A DNA stretch of 64,000 nucleotides, from NCBI GenBank assembly GCA_027922465.2, contig BQMF02000638.1, forward strand, positions 124,001-188,000, read 5' to 3'. Positions 10,166 to 21,649 of the stretch are shown piece by piece. The notes beneath the pieces are model-generated. The model saw nothing but the letters and a program-made list of their open reading frames with translations, was not told where the DNA came from and made no database searches. Positions within the stretch are counted from its first letter, which is position 1, and each line of letters opens with the position of its first letter. The DNA comes from Turritopsis dohrnii. Lineage: Eukaryota > Cnidaria > Hydrozoa > Anthoathecata > Oceaniidae. A program made the position numbers and the translations under genes.

Positions 10166-11590
10166 CTGATATAGAATTCTTAAAATGAGTCCTTCAACTA
10201 GGGAGTGTCTGTAAACATGGAAGCCATTTAAGGGCTGGTTCTTTAAAATGAGACGAAATTTACCCAGCGTTCATATGGCCTTTCTCATCCCTCTTTACCA
10301 GGCTGGAGAATGTTGGCTACATCACTGAAATAATAATTCGAATTTTGACGAACCAAATCGGAATATGTGCATATGAAAAAAAAACTCATCACACATAGGA
10401 TTCCGGTCAAATGAAATGAGATCTCACTTTAGTGAGCTAGCCCGCTTTTCATATGAACATGCCTTAAAGAATATTAGCCAATTGGCTATTCTTAGGAAGT
10501 TAATAATGTTGATTAATGGTGTTATGTAGTATATATGGGTCTGTTACAAAACCTATTTTTATGTCGGACGGACATTTCGATACTTCAAAGCGTTATAAAA
10601 AACGACTGCATACTCCAATGTTTATGTAATTTGTTTCCCAGATTTTGCTTTTTTTCCTTCTGTAAAAAATTCGAAATTCCTGAACTGGAAATTTTTTATT
10701 CACAAAATTTATTTTGGGTCGGACGGAGCATTGAAGTTCTATCTCAAAGTTGAACTAACATTTGTAATTTTTTGTTTACAACGCAAGCATCATCATCATC
10801 ATCATCAAAGACAAAATTTCTACATGGCTTTCTTTTGGAGAATTTCGACGGTAAAAGTACGATCGATTAACTATGTCGGACAGAGAATGTCGGACGAAAA
10901 TTCTGCAACATAAATGTAAATGTCAAAAAATCATTGCAAGACCAATGTGAAGCAGTGCCAAATAACATTACTCAAGATGAGCTTATTATTGTCATTATTA
11001 AAAACAATCTTTATACAGGTATTTATATGGAACGCCGTTACTGCCTTATGTGTCAAAATTTCTTTTCTTTACATGGATTCTTTATTACGTTAGATAAGTT
11101 TTAAATCGTGCTATGAGAGTTTATCATTACGTTATGAGAGTTATTATTGTGTGATGTGCATTTTTCATGACGTTATCAAAATTTTGCATTACGTTCGCTG
11201 CGTTTTTCTTGTGTTCGGAACTTTCTTCATTGTGTTTGGCAGAATGTCTTTAGGCAAGTTTACATTATGATGCAACTTTTCATTATGTACTTTTTCGTTA
11301 TGATGTGGAGGAGAAGAGCAAAATATCTGCAAAGGAGGGTGCTAATTATATGATGCCACCTTAGAAAGCACCAAATCATTGAACAAACAACAATCTGTTG
11401 GTATACTTACTTGTGTTACTTCAGGTAAGATTCTTCGTGAATCACGCTTCTGTCAGCTGATGAATCGTAAACCTTGTGTGCAAATTTATTTTAAGGTATT
11501 TTATAGTTACGTTTATGCTAGTTCATGTTTTTTATAAATTTTCATAAGATATTTTGACTATTTCTAGAGAAACAAAAGCTACAAAAAATA
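10166..11590. other. No gene seen; GTCGGAC words and a degenerate CATTACGTTATG repeat
   Basis: The word GTCGGAC recurs at about 10563, 10716, 10875 and 10888, in the context TATGTCGGACGGACA, suggesting a small unclassified element between about 10540 and 10910. From about 11090 to 11310 a degenerate 20-30 bp unit related to CATTACGTTATGAGAG recurs. A CAT trinucleotide run lies at 10787-10806. Confidence 0.4.
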
Positions 11591-12125
11591 ATGGCAAACG
11601 CAGCGATGATGAATATTCTGGGAAATTTGGGTCTCCATGATCTTATTAAAAAATTCGCTGCTGAAAATATAACGCCAAACATTGTCCCAAAAATGTCTTT
11701 ATTTGAATTTGCAGCAGTTGGTGTCACAAAAAGAGACATCATCATGTCTCTCCGAATTAAATGCAGTGTTTTTGGATCTTCATCACCAGATAAAGCTCAG
11801 AATTTTAATGGAGGAGCTCCAAAGTTTCTGATCGGGGAGAATTTTGTTAGACGAAGGATTTCCAGTGAGAGATATAGCAAGTTTGATCTGCGTTTCAGAA
11901 CGTACTGTATATCGACGTATGCAAGATTTCGGTCTTACAGTGAGAAATTTTGATGATTTATCAGATCTGTATATTGATGAAAATCTACTTGAATTGACAC
12001 AGCAGTATCCAAACTGTGGAGAGAACATGATGAATGAAATGCTTAAAAACAAAGGCATTCATATTCAACGGTTCTGTCTACGTGAAAGTTTGTACATAGT
12101 GGACCCTGATGGTATTGTTTGTTAA
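11591..12125 (+). pseudogene. Fragment of an integrase-core-type protein: SAM-like plus HTH region
   Basis: Starting at ATG 11591, the first frame gives a SAM-like segment (LGLHDLIKKFAAENITP, then MSLFEFAAVGVTKRDIIMSL) and KAQNFNGGAPKFLIGENF. Near 11840 one extra base shifts the frame; the second frame, to TAA 12123-12125, reads LDEGFPVRDIASLICVSERT (resolvase/IS-like HTH) and YPNCGENMMNEML, ending VDPDGI. In the animal family this resembles, these modules precede an rve integrase core. That core is absent: an unrelated MITE and then a Helentron follow at once. Identification rests on recalled family patterns. It may be a TE gene or a retrocopy fragment. Confidence 0.5.
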
Positions 12126-12186
12126 AATTTACCAACTTATGGGAAGTAGAATGCTATATCCAAGTCTTTTACTTGGAATATCAATC

Positions 12187-12351
12187 CAGAGGCGTAGCCA
12201 GAGATCAGTCAGAATTTGTGGAGGAGAGTTCAGTCATTTAGACTAGAAACGGAAAGCGTGCAAGTAACCTAATCGCCACTTAAGACTGAAAAGAAATATC
12301 ATAATGTTGAACTCCTCCAGGTTTTTTTGACTGACCCTAACTACGCCTCTG
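12187..12351. mobile_element. hAT-like MITE, 165 bp
   Basis: Terminal inverted repeats start CAGAGGCGTAG and extend, imperfectly, about 45 bp (left ...ATCAGTCAGAATTTGTGGAGGAG, right in complement ...GTCAGTCAAAAAAACCTGGAGGAG). It is flanked by CAATC at 12182-12186 and 12352-12356. CAGRGGCG-type ends suggest hAT, though only 5 bp of flanking duplication is visible rather than 8. Confidence 0.75.
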
Positions 12352-12429
12352 CAATCCATGGAAACAACATATTTTCAGATACAGTTCATTGATATATCGA
12401 TAAGTATTGATTTACAGGATGTCTTAAGT

Positions 12430-15260
12430 TCTTCATTTTCTAATTCTGTACGCCGGAACCGTTATGCTTCATCAAATGTTTTAAGAAACAAAAGAAAGCA
12501 ATACTATCAAAAATTTAAGGAAATACATAAGAAAAAATGAAAGCAAAAATATGAGAAGGAAAAGCGTAAGCAGAAGTATAAGGAAAAACGAAGGCAAGTA
12601 TATCAAAATAAAAAGGAAAAAACTGAAAAACGTTGTGTAAAACTAAGCAAGATCTTTTCAAATCGCATATCATGGAAGGGCCATTCTATATTTGTGTTTC
12701 TTGCAATAGATGTCTATACCGCCGTTCTGTTAGAAAATTTTCTGTAAAAGGCTATCAAAAGATATTGTAATACTGTTCCTTCCTATGATGGTTTCTATTA
12801 TTTATGTAATACCTGCCATGGAAAGTTGAGAAAAAGTAGGATTTTATGTCAATCAATATCTAATAAACTTCAGATTTATGGGACAGTTTCCGAAAGTCAG
12901 AGGAGCATTGTGTAACGTGCCTGTCAATGCAAATGAAGCAGTTAATGTTTTGCCAAGGTGTGCAGATAGCAATGGTGTTGTGACCATCAAACTTAAACGT
13001 AAACTGGAATATGGAGGACATATGTATTTTGAGGCTGTCAGAACATAGTTTATTAATAGAATACTGCATTATTTAAGACTTCATAATCACCTTTACAAGA
13101 ATATTGAAGTAAATATTGATAATATACCAACTGATTTTATTCATGAAAATAATGAAATTTCTTATATGGATCATTCAAAAATCAATCAATATCTTTCAGA
13201 CAATGTACAGCAGCCTTTATCTATATTACTTGAAACTGATCATTTAAAAAGTGATGATATAGTTAGTAACGAGAATGAGTCAGAAATTGAAGATCCAATG
13301 AATGCTTACCGTTTTCCTTGTGATGAGACAACATTAATGTCTCATGTCCGCACTGAACAGGATGTTGACAATGAAATTGTTTACTTGGCACCTGGAGAAG
13401 GTAAAAGTCCAATAGGAATTTCAAATGATGAATTCTGTAAGGAACTTGCACATCCGTATTTATTTCCTACTGTAAAATTTGGATACAATGTAAAAAGGGA
13501 TGTTTCATTGAGTCCAGTGAAATACTTTAATTGGCGTCTTTTGAACTACACGCAACAAATTGCTAGTGATTCTGATTACATTTTTTTTTTGCAAATTCAA
13601 TATGTCAGCAGTTGAATTTGCGAAATCAGATTAATATTGCCATGAAGAAAGTTTTTAGAGAAAATTTTACAGCTGGCATGCTCAGTTGGAATTTTAATGA
13701 AACTGTGAAACAGTTTATTGCTCATGACAAAGCATTTAGTTTCATGAGCTCAGTTAAAGGGACTCCTGCTTACTGGAAAAGATTTTTACAAGAAGTATTA
13801 GCTATGGTTAAACAGTTGGGGACACCAACATTCTTTTTGACACTTTCATGTGCGGATTTACGTTGGAATGAACTTGTTTCTATCATTTGCAAGTTGAAAC
13901 ATAGAAATGTGTCAGAGAATGAGATAGAAGTAATGAATTAGCAGAAAAGATGTAAACTGCTTAATAGTAATCCAGTTTCACTTGCTAGACACTTTCAATA
14001 TCGAGTTGAAACATTCTTTAAAGATATTTTGATTGATGGTCCACTTGGTAAATCACAGCATTATCATGTTAGAGTAGAATTCCAAGTTAGAGGAAGTCCT
14101 CATGTTCATGCATTTCTATGGACTTAAGATAGCCCACCTCTGAACAGAGAAAATAAAGACATTTATATTCAATATATTGATTCCAAAATCAGTGCACAAC
14201 TCCTTTCCATGGACTCTGATATGGAATTGCATTCATTAGTCAAGACTTTTCAGTTGCACAGACATTCCCAAACATGTCGAAAATGTAAAAATATGGCTTG
14301 TCGTAATAAGTTTAGCAAATTTTTTACGGACCAAACAATAGTTGCTGAACCTTTACCAGATGGAATGGATTCTTAAGGGAAGCAAAATATTATGAATTGG
14401 AGGAGTAATTTATTAGAATGTGTAAAAAGTTATATTAATGAACATTTTAACCCTAGAAAACATAACTTTTTTGATGTTGAAGGTGAAAATTATGTGGAAC
14501 TTCTGTCTATTGATGAAATTTTATTTCAGTTAGATATTACAAGATATGACTACTATAAGGCCCTTTCAATTTCTGGAGATGAAGATTTTGAAATACACCT
14601 TAAACGTATGCCCAATTCATGTTTTGTTAATAATTACTTTCCCATTGGTCTTACCTCATGGGAAGCTAATATTGATATTCAACCTATTTATAACCATTAA
14701 AAAGCAATAACATATATGTGTGCCTATTTGTCTAAAACTGAAGATGATTGTTCAAATGCAATGAGTCAGGCTTCACAAGAGGCATATCAAAATAATGATG
14801 ATGTTTACACTAAAATGAAGTCCATTGCAAGGGCATTTACAACAAAAAGAGAGACATCTGTTCAAGAAGAAGTTTATCTTGTTCTTCCAGAATTGTGTCT
14901 CAGGAAAGTTTTTCCAGGTGTCACATTCATTAATAGTAATACACCTGAAAAGCGTTATAGAATTTGTTTAAGTGAAGAGGAGATAAAGGAACTGCCTGAT
15001 GACTCCATTTCTATTTTTAATTGTAACAGACAATTAATTGAACCTTACTCTGATGTTGTTGAAGAGGCATACGAACACTTTCTTCAAAAACAATTAAATT
15101 TTAAATTTTCAACAAAAAAATGCAGAAACAATTGTTGATCAAACTTGTAATGAAGATGAACCTGAAACTAACGTTGGTGCTCCTGCTGATTCTCAGACAG
15201 CTTCATTTATACTTATTGATGATGAAATTAATGCCAAAATTCGATCTTTAAAGGGACAAC
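12430..15260 (+). pseudogene. Helentron Rep protein region (N-terminal zinc fingers and HUH nuclease)
   Basis: A Lys-rich segment (12430-12640) precedes FYICVSCNRCLYRRSV (from 12681) and YLCNTCHGKL, probable zinc ligands. The Helitron_like_N block starts at 13166 and includes AHPYLFPTVKFGY. At 13581-13590 a ten-T run shifts the frame. From 13612 one frame continues to 15138 with stops at 13939, 14125, 14374 and 14698. The HUH motif is GSPHVHAFLW (about 14095-14124). The catalytic tyrosine pair is YMCAYLSK (Tyr codons 14713-14715 and 14725-14727). An A-run at about 15115 shifts the frame once more. Rep nicks and rejoins single strands during rolling-circle transposition. Confidence 0.85.
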
Positions 15261-15269
15261 AAAAGAAAT

Positions 15270-16640
15270 GTTTTTAATTTTGTTTTACAATGGATAATTG
15301 ATTTTGTGAAAAATCTTAATTGCAAAATCTCAATTCAATTAGAGCCCTTCTATTTATTCGTAACTGGTGGTGGAGGTATAGGAAAGTCTCACCTCCTAAC
15401 TACTATATATCATTCAGTAACAAAAATACTTCTACATAGAAGTGGTGAACTAAATAAACATAGAATGTTAGTATTAGCACCTACTGGGGTTGCAGCAATC
15501 AATATAAATGGAACTACTATTCATTCGGGTTTAGCCATACCAACCAGAGGAAAATTGTATCCATTAAATGATAAATCCAAAGCATCTCTTCGTTTGAAAT
15601 AGTTTAGTGTTGATCTGATAATAATAGATGAGGTTTCTATGATTTCCAGTAGATTATTGTGGAAATAGATGTTTATTTAAGAGAAATATTTTTGTGTGAT
15701 AAGTCATTTGGTGGAAAACCAGACATTTTATGTGGAGACCTTTATCATCTGCCACCTGTACAAGACAAGCCTATTTACATATAGGCCTAGAACTGTGGAG
15801 GAATTTTTTGTTGGCTGAGTTAACAGAAGTCATGCGTCAAAAAGGTGATAATAGTTTTATTGAACTCTTAAATCAAGTTCGAATAGGAACCTTTGACAGT
15901 AAACAAACTGAAATTTTGAAATCTAGGTTTGTAAATAAAAATTCTGAAGATTATCCTCTTCAAACAATTCACATTATGCTGAAAATGCTCCAGTAGACTC
16001 ACATAGCAATCAAATGCTTGAACAGTTGGAGACACCTTTATTAAGTATCGAAGCCATTGATGAATATCCAACTGAAGTAGAACTAACAAATATTGATATG
16101 TCCTGGATCAAAACAGCCAAACTAAGTGAGACAGGTGGACTTGCCTTTTTGCTAAACTTGAAAGTTGGAGCTAGAATAATGTTAACTAAAAAAACTGATG
16201 TTGAAGATAAATTGATAAATGGGCTTGTTGGAGTGCTTAAACATATCAAAATTGAAAATCACAAAGTTAAAGCCATTTATGCTAAGTTTGATGATGAACA
16301 AGCAGGTTATAAATTTAAACAATCTGATTTTGTCTCCAGCAGACATTGTTGGGTAAATATTCAACGAACTGAGTCTCTTTTCAATACTAAGAGAAAAAAA
16401 CTCAAATTCACCATTAATTCGTAGAACCCAATTTCTTATAATGTTGGCATGAGCGTGCACCTGTCACAAAGTTCAAGGGCTTAGTTTACCGGCAGCAGTG
16501 ATCAGCTTTCAATTGTTTAACCAAAGGCAGTTTAACCCAGGGCAAATGTATGTTGCGCTCAGTCGTGTAACAAACATTGAAGTACTTACCTTGTTGGTAA
16601 CTATGATGAAAGAAGCATTAGAGTAAATCAAAAGGTGGAA
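15270..16640 (+). pseudogene. Helentron PIF1-like helicase region
   Basis: Helicase motifs appear in order over several frames: Walker A VTGGGGIGKSHLL, motif Ia LAPTGVAAININGTTIHSG, Walker B LIIIDEVSM, motif III GDLYHLPPV, then LTEVMRQKGDNSFIELLNQV, KVGARIMLTKKTDVEDKLIN (16014-16424 frame), motif V CHKVQGLSLPAA and motif VI GQMYVALSRV. Stops follow Walker A's frame at 15600 and elsewhere. The 5'-to-3' helicase unwinds donor DNA for rolling-circle transfer; in Helitrons it is fused to Rep. Confidence 0.85.
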
Positions 16641-16699
16641 ACTGAATATCAGAGATTAAAACAGCAAAGTCTCTTCATACCTTCAAAGAACATTAAAGT

Positions 16700-17410
16700 C
16701 TTCCTAACACTCTTTCAGTATGTTTACTTAATGTCAGATCATTGTCAAAGCATGATGTTGATGTATCATCTGATTCAAGGATCTATGATATGAATGTGCT
16801 ATGTTTAACGGAAACGCAATTGTTGCAAGATTATGATTTCACGCAAATTGAAAATAAATTATGTCAATTTAATCTAGAATTCAATAATAACAGCCAACAT
16901 AAATTTGACAACAGAGTTGTTTGCTTAAAAGAAAGTATTGTTTTTGAAAAGTATCTAAAATTCAGTTCAGTTTCAGTAATTACATTTCAGAAAAAAGGTT
17001 TCTTGTCTTCAAAAATAGTAATGGCTATAACATACATGCGGCCAAACACACGACAAAGGTTCTTTCTTAATTTACTTGATAGTCTAATCACGGAATATAA
17101 TTTTGACATAATAGTGGGAGACTTTAACTATGATGCACTTGATAACGAACATAGTGTAGTATTGATGCCTTCACTCCAACAATATAGATTGGTCGTTGAC
17201 CATCCAACCCATCTTAGTGAAAAACTTTTAGATCATCTCTACATTAGTAAGAAATTCTTACAAGATAACACCTACAATTTGATTGTACAGAATATATTTT
17301 TTTCAGATCATGATGCTGTATGTTTTCAAATTAAAACAAGATTCGCAAAAATGCGACTATATATTTCCCCAAAGTTGCAAACATTTTATCAATTATTATG
17401 TATACATTGA
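16700..17410 (+). pseudogene. Helentron C-terminal APE-like endonuclease
   Basis: From LNVRSLSK (about 16725) the frame is open to TGA 17408-17410. Landmarks are NVLCLTETQLL (Glu), IIVGDFNYDAL (Asp/Asn), LLDHLYIS and FSDHDAVCFQI (Asp-His). An endonuclease domain after the helicase is the hallmark that separates Helentrons from canonical Helitrons; it is thought to come from a CR1-like LINE. This is the best preserved stretch of the element: about 220 codons without a break. The link to the helicase frame is broken upstream. Confidence 0.8.
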
Positions 17411-19181
17411 TAACCATGAGAAAAAATATATCATTAAATAGTTACAGTATAACTACCATCAACCTGATACTAAGATTGAATTTAATACCACAGAAAAACT
17501 TACTTTGAACTTATTATTAAAATGAAGTTGTTCACGATCAAATGATAAGGTTTCTTAAAATTTTTTGCCGTGGATTTAAAAAGTGACTGAGAAGTTACTA
17601 TGGACACGTAGCTAAAAATTATATGACCTTAATGCGACTAATATTTCTCCTTAAACAACTGCATATCAACAACTCCATCAATGTGTAAGACAATTTCATC
17701 ATGTATGATCTTTATTGTTGCAGAAGCTTGACAAGTTTCCTATCCTTTATACCATAAAATAAGGGTAAACAATGTAACTTAACAGAACACTTGCCTTTTG
17801 TAACTCGGACAAAACTATCTTACAAACATTATACAATCAATTTTGTATACAGGTTTTCTGTACAAAAGAAGAAAAGAAAATTGTTAAACCTAATTTTGAT
17901 ACCACGGTATACTTTCGGGTAGACATATAGACAGAAATTAGACTAGACTCAGAAATTTATCAGCGCCGGGTGGTAATTAGAACTTTGAACAAAAAGCGAA
18001 AATTCTGTAACAGAAACAGAAGACTAAATGTCTAAATTTAAGTTATAAGTAAAAAATCTTAATTCGTTGCCATGAAAATGTATACAGTTGTGCCTCGTTC
18101 ACAGCTAGCATGACCATTTCAAAATGTTTTTATAAGCGCCCCTCTGCAATTAGCACTACTCTCTAATAAGTGCCACCCCCCCCCCCCCCCCCCCCCCCAC
18201 CCCCCTAATTTCCAAAAAAAAATATAAGCGCCTGCACCTATTACAGAGAATACGGTAAGCAAATAACTATCAAAAGCAATCAAAATCTCTAGTAACAAAT
18301 ATTACGTTAACAGTTCAAATTAGGACAGAATAGTTCAAGTATATATTTAGAATAAACATCTCTCTTCAAAAAAATATGTTCACCTCATTGTTTATTTTGT
18401 GCAAAAAGTGACCATATATAAATCCCAAATGGAAAAAAAAACTTTGGTAGTGAAAATACATATCCATAACCAAATCACTACATAGCTCAAAGTAGAAGTT
18501 CCTGTTCCGGCTTGATTTAATTTACAGACTGTCATTTGTATTGTGTTTTGATCTACGTTCGTTGTTCGTACAGGAAAATTGACAGTATATTAAATTTTGC
18601 AAAATAAAATATATGAGATATATACAGTATCAAAACAGTATACGTGACCATGGAATTCATCCATAGCAAACTACGTTTCTGTTGTTGGATTAAATGACTA
18701 TCCAAGGAAGCTCACTCAACCAGATTCTGTCAAGTTATTATATGTCTCAATCCTGTGTTTTAAAATATTATACGCAATTAGTTTCTGTCTTCTTATTGCA
18801 TATACGACATCAGGTTTGTACTTGCAGTTTTTGTGATGTTATCTATGAATCAAAGAAACTGATTGAACTGGATGTGCTCCATATAAAAAGGATTTCCTTT
18901 AATGGCTGTATACATCATGTGCTTTCAGTGTTGTTCAGTTAGGGCCACATTTATCCAGGATGTAACATAAAAATAAATCTTCAGCGTGGCTTTTAATAGT
19001 GAATTTTCACCCTTTCACTGAAATCACAGCTTCAATGGTTTACTGTTCCAAGCATTTAATAACCAGTCAACATAACATTGTTGTCAACAAAAACAAAACA
19101 TCATCATTACATCAATTTTTTCTGGTTTTAACACGTTCATTCAAAAGTTTTTACAAAGCTTTTTAAGACAACACTGAACTA
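17411..19181. other. No gene seen; poly(C) tract in a repeat fragment
   Basis: A run of 23 C residues at 18176-18198 (then A and six more C) lies in a stretch with repeated AAGCGCC and AAGTGCCACC words (18130-18235), probably a degenerate DNA-element end. The remainder has only short spurious frames. Confidence 0.5.
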
Positions 19182-19315
19182 AAGTCTGTTCCAAAAATAT
19201 GTGGACTGATTTCAGCTTTTATATAAAAACCAGGCTCAAGGGAATTGATGTAATTTGCTAAATCTGGTTTCCACATGGTAACTGAAATTAGTCCACATAT
19301 TTTTTGAACAGACTT
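19182..19315 (+). mobile_element. Mariner-type MITE, copy 1 (134 bp)
   Basis: Termini are AAGTCTGTTCCAAAAATATG and its near complement, with TA on both sides (19180-19181, 19316-19317). The core TATATAAAAACCAGGCTCAA is shared with the inverted copy at 41732-41857. This copy has eight extra bases near the right arm. Confidence 0.85.
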
Positions 19316-19439
19316 TAAAACGATCCATTTCCATCATTTAACGTTTCATCTATTATTGAATCATTTTAAAAGCTAGCAGAAAAAAAACAAAAATCTTCCA
19401 CTGTTCATCTGCTCTGCACTGACTGAAAAAAATGGCGTG

Positions 19440-19565
19440 CTGTAGACTAGCCTCTGTTCTTATCTACTTTGGCTAGGCGAAAATTCAATACCGAACCGCG
19501 ACTATAAAAGTGAACGGAGAAGATGATGAAGAAGAAAAATGCCGGTTTTAACATATAGTTCGCCC
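19440..19565 (+). repeat. Dispersed repeat containing a TATAAAAG box, copy 1
   Basis: The stretch with ACTATAAAAGTGAACGGAGA, then AATGCCGGTTTTAACATA, recurs in inverted orientation at about 54176-54262 (GGCTATAAAAGTGAAC, AATGCCGGTTTAACATAC). The two agree at most positions with a few indels. The element type is unknown; the TATA-like word may be its promoter. Confidence 0.6.
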
Positions 19566-19893
19566 TATGGGGAAATATATAAATATGTAAATAAAGATTT
19601 TTGATCTTTAATCGTGTTGGGAGGTTGTGTGCATTTGGTTTGGGAGGGTAATAGTTTCTTTAATGAGTGTGTTTGGCAAAAAATAATAGCTGGAATAATT
19701 TTGAAACATTCATTAGGGAGATTCGTAAACTCGACGAGCCTGTTACACGATAAAAATCAATTACTTGTCAGAATGGTTTTGAAACTGTTCTACTAAAACA
19801 GTACTTCAGAGATTTAAAGCCTTTTCTTGTATCAAAAGAAACATCATTACTTTGCACGCTTATTTCAAGTGTTGATGTGAAGTTTCTAATGGC

Positions 19894-19949
19894 TTTGTAG
19901 GGAAAAATTCACGAACAACTCTACTAAGTTGTATACAATTCCCTACAAA
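19894..19949. repeat. Hairpin: 11-bp perfect inverted repeat
   Basis: TTTGTAGGGAA at 19894-19904 and TTCCCTACAAA at 19939-19949, separated by 34 nt. This is either a tiny MITE remnant or chance. Confidence 0.5.
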
Positions 19950-20275
19950 TCTGTAGAAAAATAGTTTTGTGTAAACGAAACATGATTTTTCCGAATCCCG
20001 CTAATACGACTGTTAATAAAGAAAATTCTAGCCAGAAATATGAAATAAACTGTAGACGGCATATGACTTATTTTTGATAGAAATAATTATAGCTTTTATT
20101 GAAAGGATCACAACAACTTAAGAAACGAAGGGATTTGTTATTTACAGCATACAATACTGAATACACGATTCTTCCATTTTAATTGTTTATCTCTTCGTAC
20201 CGCCTGCTCTATCTTTTATCAAATGTGGATAAGGGGAAAATGTACTGTTTCTGTCATATATATCCTAATGATTAA

Positions 20276-21345
20276 ATGTTCATTAAAAAATTAGTGATAG
20301 ATATAAACGAAAAATCCGTGGAATTATCAAAAGAGGAGGAAGACGAATTACTCAAGGATGGCGAGAACAATGCCGATAGTGAAAGCAAAGAAGCTGGTGG
20401 GTCTTCATTGGAAACAGCCTTATGCACACCACTGCCAGACACGTACGTCCAAAAGGCCGCAGATGCTGATGATCCTGTTGAAGGTAACTACATGATTAAT
20501 GTTATTTTAATGATGATGAATTCAATTTCATTAGGAAAATAAACAGCCTGACTGTAATGACATTTGAATATAATGTTTCTATGTCAATTTTAGTTATTGT
20601 TATTTTGAAGATCTCGTTGCTTATGTACATAATGTTACATCAGTGAATCATACCAAGAAAAATCAAAATTTGAAATGTTTTAACTTGCAGCTATAATCGC
20701 CTACCAAAACGTTCTGTGAAGTTTGTTTTAATAAAAGCTACCATGACGAATTGGAAAACGCTGCAAAGACAAGAAGTCCTATCAAATTATCTGGGCTGAA
20801 AAGAAAAATGAACTTTTTCGATTCAACAGCAGAAGATATTCAAATTGGACATAACTCAAAGATTGAGAAGGTGGTTAATGTATCATTTGAATATGCAAAG
20901 TCGAAGTCAATATTAGAAAGTAAAATTCACCGAGATGTAGTATCACTTGAAGCATACCTCACAGTTCGTCCGAGTATTCCTACGAAGTTAAGGAAAACTG
21001 GCGCAGTTGTAAACAAGTTAGATTTATCCGCTAATGATGAGACGGGTGTAATAAAGGTTACGTTGTGGGGTGATGGGATAAAGTCAGTTCAGAACGATGG
21101 AGTGTATTTGATTACAAGTGCAGTAGTGAACGACTACCTTGGAACCGTTCGCTTAATACAAACCACAACACAATTTTTGATTCAGCTACTGTGAATGTTT
21201 ATCACACGCATATTGTCAAATATTTTGCAGCCAAAAAATTGACTGTACCTACTACAATAGATGAAATTATGGAGGTATTTCTAGAAGACGATACAACCGA
21301 ACTGAATTTGGAGAACAGAGGTGTGATTATTGCTATAAATGTTTA
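20276..21345 (+). pseudogene. OB-fold / RPA-like protein fragment
   Basis: A first segment (20276-20487) is acidic (KSVELSKEEEDELLKDGEN) and ends CTPLPDTYVQKAADADDPVE before a GTAACT donor. After TTTTAACTTGCAG (20690) a second segment reads, to 21194, IKLSGLKRKMNFFDST, VVSLEAYLTVRPSIPTKL, KLDLSANDETGVIKVTLWGD and YLITSAVVNDYLGTVRLIQT. The pattern of strands with D-E-T-G-x-I-K-V-T-L-W is like the DNA-binding OB folds of RPA70. A frameshift near 21168 then gives FDSATVNVYHTHIVKYF to TAA 21343-21345. A stop follows the acceptor in the likely frame, so the gene is broken or my splice is wrong. Such RPA-like genes occur both in hosts and in transposons. Confidence 0.45.
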
Positions 21346-21649
21346 ACTGAGTAAAACACATGAAATTGTCTTCTTGTGACGGAAAGACAATCATTTTTGT
21401 AAATAGCTGAGTAAGCGAGGCCCGTATTTAAATCTGCAACTTATGATAAAATAACAGAACACAAAAAGAAACGATAGTTCTCGCACACTTCTGTTGCGTT
21501 ACGTAAAATGGCTTTTCTTCAACCTTTTCACTTATACGCCTTTTTGATTTTAGTTATTATATTACTGATGTGTTTTAGACAAAGTGCATTTCGCATTCAT
21601 TTATTGGCTGACTAAATTTATGAATCATAAAAAATATGATGATTCCATG
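21346..21649. other. No gene seen
   Basis: AT-rich sequence without motifs between the OB-fold fragment and a dispersed repeat. Confidence 0.4.

Larger units (their letters stand above)
12358..17345 (+). mobile_element. Helentron (Helitron with C-terminal endonuclease), decayed
   Basis: Read across several frames, the domains appear in the order expected of a Helentron: Lys-rich N-terminus, zinc-binding Cys pairs, Rep (HUH), PIF1-like helicase, APE-like endonuclease. A second, shorter relative lies at 54.8-58.6 kb. The element's ends were not identified. Numerous stops and homopolymer frameshifts make it non-functional. Confidence 0.85.
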
